Shown in pieces: positions 45,339 to 47,517 of a stretch of 47,517 bases of DNA. The notes under the pieces are model-generated. The model was not told the origin of the DNA and did no database searches. It saw only the letters and a list, made by a program, of their open reading frames with translations. The translations under genes and the position numbers were made by a program. The stretch comes from an uncultured Acholeplasmatales bacterium (GTDB lineage Bacteria; Bacillota_I; Bacilli_A; ML615J-28; CAG-698). The stretch lies in the NCBI GenBank assembly GCA_937877075.1, contig CALEGD010000080.1, positions 1 through 47,517 of the forward strand. Reading direction: 5' to 3'. Within the stretch, counting starts at the first letter, position 1; every line of letters begins with the position of its first letter.

Positions 45339-47129
45339 CTAAGCTGTAATAATTGCATGTGTTGGGCAAACCATTGCACAAGCACCACATTTAATACATG
45401 TATCTTTATTAATTGTATGAACTTCTTTAATTTTTCCATTTATTGCATCAGCTGGACAATTTTTACTACATTTTCCACATCCAATACAATCTTCAGTTAT
45501 ATAATATCTAATTAAAGACTTACATACTCCTGCAGGACATTTTTTATCAACAACATGAGCTATATACTCTTCTTTAAAATTCTTTAAAGTAGATAGAACT
45601 GGATTTGGAGCAGTTTGTCCTAATCCACACAAAGCTGAATCTTTTATCGAATAAGCTAAACTTGTTAGGGTATCTATATCAGCTAAATTACCTTCTCCTC
45701 TAGTGATTTTTTCTAAAAGTTCTAGCATTCTTTTTGTACCTTCACGGCAAGGTGTACATTTACCACATGATTCTTCAACTGTAAATTCTAGATAGAATCT
45801 GGCTACATCGACCATACAGTTATCCTCATCCATAACAATCATTCCACCAGACCCCATCATTGACCCCAATTGAATTAAATTATCATAATCAATTGGTGTG
45901 TCCAAATGTTCTTCTGTTAAACAACCTCCACTTGGACCTCCGGTTTGAACAGCTTTGAATTTCTTACCGTTAGGAATTCCTCCACCAATATTAAATATTA
46001 CTTCTCTTAACTTTGTTCCCATTGGGATTTCTATTAAGCCAGTATTATTAATTTTCCCACCAAGAGCAAATACTTTGGTGCCTGTCGCTTTTTTTGTACC
46101 AATTGATGCAAACCAGTCTGCACCTTTAAATATAATTTGAGGAATATTTGAGAAAGTTTCTACATTATTGATGATAGTGGGTTTGTTCCACAAACCTGAT
46201 TCAGCTGGATAAGGAGGTTTATTTCTGGGCATACCTCTTTCTCCTTCAATTGAAGCAATTAATGCAGTTTCTTCACCACAGACAAAAGCACCAGCACCAA
46301 GACGTGTCTCAAGATTAAATGAAAAACCACTTCCAAAAATATCATTACCTAACAACTCATATTCATAGGCTTGTTTGATAGCATGGTTAATTCTCTCAAC
46401 AGCTAATGGATATTCTGTTCTAACATAGATATAACCTTGAGTTGCACCTATGGCATAGCCACCAATAATCATAGCTTCGATAATAGAATGAGGATCGCCT
46501 TCTAAGACAGCCCTATCCATGAATGCACCTGGGTCTCCCTCGTCAGCATTGCAAATAAGATACTTAATATCGCTTTTATTTAATCTAGCATATTTCCATT
46601 TCAAACCAGTAGGGAAGCCACCACCACCACGACCGCGCAAACCTGATTTTTCAACTTCATTAATTACATCATCGGGTGTCATCGTTGTTAGAGCCTTATG
46701 AACACCAAAATAACCATTTCTAGCAATATATTCATTAATATCCATTGGATTAATTAATCCGCTATTTCTTAACACTCGACGTACTTGTTTTACATAAAAG
46801 TTCGATTCTTGATATTGGATTATTTTTTGTTCATCTTCTGGGGTTATATCTGTATAGTTTAATCTACTTACAACCTTCCCCTTGATTAGATGCTCCCTGC
46901 AAATTTCATCTACATCTTCTACCTTTAAAGATGCATACAATGTACAATCAGGATAAATAACAACAACTGGACCCTTATCACACAAACCAAAACAAGAGTT
47001 TTCAAAAACACTTATGTTTTTTTCCAAACCATAAAACTTAATCTTTTTTTCGAATTCTTCTTTTATAGAAATTGAATAAGACTTTAAACACTCATAACCT
47101 TCACATACTACAACCTGTAGACGAATCAT
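45339..47129 (-). CDS. hydB: NuoF-like NAD(P)H/FMN subunit of the hydrogenase (HydB/HndC type)
   Basis: The subunit carries FMN and the NAD(P) site and passes electrons to the catalytic subunit. The 596-aa protein has an N-terminal thioredoxin-like [2Fe-2S] domain (C9, C14, then ENSCFGLCDKGP), the FMN/NAD domain (GRGGGGFPTGLKWKYAR, NADEGDPGAFMDRAVLEGDP, GAGAFVCGEETALI, EGERGMPRNKPPYP), the NuoF [4Fe-4S] motif ESCGKCTPCREGT with its later Cys SALCGLG, and a C-terminal pair of [4Fe-4S] clusters (CIGCGKCSKNCP, CIKCGACAMVCP). This layout is the HydB/HndC form, not complex I. It overlaps the upstream gene by 4 bp and sits 9 bp before hydA. Confidence 0.95.
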   Translation of the reverse strand: MIRLQVVVCEGYECLKSYSISIKEEFEKKIKFYGLEKNISVFENSCFGLCDKGPVVVIYPDCTLYASLKVEDVDEICREHLIKGKVVSRLNYTDITPEDEQKIIQYQESNFYVKQVRRVLRNSGLINPMDINEYIARNGYFGVHKALTTMTPDDVINEVEKSGLRGRGGGGFPTGLKWKYARLNKSDIKYLICNADEGDPGAFMDRAVLEGDPHSIIEAMIIGGYAIGATQGYIYVRTEYPLAVERINHAIKQAYEYELLGNDIFGSGFSFNLETRLGAGAFVCGEETALIASIEGERGMPRNKPPYPAESGLWNKPTIINNVETFSNIPQIIFKGADWFASIGTKKATGTKVFALGGKINNTGLIEIPMGTKLREVIFNIGGGIPNGKKFKAVQTGGPSGGCLTEEHLDTPIDYDNLIQLGSMMGSGGMIVMDEDNCMVDVARFYLEFTVEESCGKCTPCREGTKRMLELLEKITRGEGNLADIDTLTSLAYSIKDSALCGLGQTAPNPVLSTLKNFKEEYIAHVVDKKCPAGVCKSLIRYYITEDCIGCGKCSKNCPADAINGKIKEVHTINKDTCIKCGACAMVCPTHAIITA

Positions 47130-47509
47130 TGTAATTCACCTGCTTTCTTGTATTTAACTAATAGCAAGTCTTCAACAACAAATCCTTTTAATATATGTCG
47201 ATTGATTAATCTTTCTACATCATTAGGCTTAACTTTGCAATAAGTTGTTCTTGTTCCATGTGAATTATATATCTCCACTATAGGCTCTAAAGCACATTCG
47301 CCTATACATCCAACTTGAACAATTTCTACATTTTTCAAACCGCAGATGCTAACTTCATGTACTAAAGTATCATAAACTTCTTTAGCACCGGCAGTTATAC
47401 CACAAGTAGCCATTCCAACTATGATCCTGAAATGGTTTTTTTGCTTCATTAAATTCATTTTTTGATTAGTTACACTTTTGATATTTTTTAAGTCTTCTAT
47501 AGTTATCAA
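47126..47509 (-). CDS. Thioredoxin-like [2Fe-2S] ferredoxin subunit (HndB type), 5' end uncertain
   Basis: The protein of about 127 aa contains a thioredoxin-like [2Fe-2S] fold with Cys in GMATCGITAGA and VQVGCIGECALEPIVEI. In tetrameric NADP-reducing hydrogenases this is the HndB position, between the NuoE-like and NuoF-like subunits. The only start in the window is a TTG at 47509 with no good ribosome site, and the frame is still open to the window edge (reading ANLITIEDLK), so the true start may lie outside. A NuoE-like (HydC/HndA) gene is expected just upstream but is not in the window. The end overlaps hydB by 4 bp. Confidence 0.8.
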   Translation of the reverse strand: MITIEDLKNIKSVTNQKMNLMKQKNHFRIIVGMATCGITAGAKEVYDTLVHEVSICGLKNVEIVQVGCIGECALEPIVEIYNSHGTRTTYCKVKPNDVERLINRHILKGFVVEDLLLVKYKKAGELQ

Positions 47510-47517
47510 GTTTGCCC

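Noticed and set aside
1..47517. Use of the mycoplasma code (TGA = Trp)
   Set aside because: Many well-conserved genes, for example cas2, cas4, the GH125 gene and hydA, end correctly at TGA, often in ATGA overlaps, and Trp is encoded by TGG.
45339..47517. Reading the NuoF-like and thioredoxin-like subunits as part of respiratory complex I
   Set aside because: The NuoF-like protein has the extra N-terminal [2Fe-2S] and C-terminal double [4Fe-4S] domains of hydrogenase diaphorases and is followed by an [FeFe]-hydrogenase. No membrane Nuo subunits are near.

Overview
The window is AT-rich DNA from a low-GC Gram-positive-type bacterium: Bacillota, or a walled or wall-less relative such as the Izemoplasmatales/Erysipelotrichia side. 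The grounds are codon bias, strong AGGAGG ribosome sites, many Cys-lipobox lipoproteins, a LacI regulator and a clostridial-type NAD(P)-linked [FeFe]-hydrogenase. TGA is used as a stop (many ATGA gene overlaps), so the mycoplasma code does not apply. The taxonomic placement is inference.

Region 1 (1-12673) is a complete type I-C CRISPR-Cas locus on the minus strand: cas3-cas5-cas8c-cas7-cas4-cas1-cas2, then a leader (4427-4587), then an array of 67 repeats that continues off the left edge. The leader is on the right, so the youngest spacers are at high coordinates. Several spacers sample the same target. Two of these pairs display the TTC PAM inside the array, one pair shows two acquisitions from the same PAM, and one pair overlaps on opposite strands.

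Region 2 (12.7-17.4 kb) is a loose boundary zone: two tiny membrane ORFs, an AlkA-type DNA glycosylase, a frameshifted remnant of a carbohydrate-binding protein, a DUF421 membrane protein, a Gly/Arg/Pro/Phe repeat protein and small ORF remnants, separated by hairpin terminators.

Region 3 (17412-41188) is a glycan-use locus. Twelve minus-strand genes, most overlapping or within about 15 bp, run away from a divergent LacI-family regulator. They encode a sugar ABC importer (binding lipoprotein and two permeases, no ATPase), an intracellular GH130 and a DUF1861 protein, a surface GH125 exo-alpha-1,6-mannosidase, a secreted GH130 with two F5/8C (CBM32-like) domains, an unassigned 666-aa lipoprotein and four large surface lipoproteins rich in X2, FN3-like, Big_2 and GLUG modules. 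GH125 plus GH130 points to mannose-containing glycans (N-glycan or mannan-like). A beta-sandwich module of about 160 residues recurs six times in three of the proteins and may be the shared glycan-binding device.

Region 4 (41852-47517) is a minus-strand operon for an NAD(P)-linked, probably electron-bifurcating [FeFe]-hydrogenase (2Fe-2S thioredoxin-like subunit, NuoF-like subunit, catalytic subunit). It is followed with overlapping or near-touching junctions by a NitT/TauT-type binding lipoprotein and permease, again without an ATPase.
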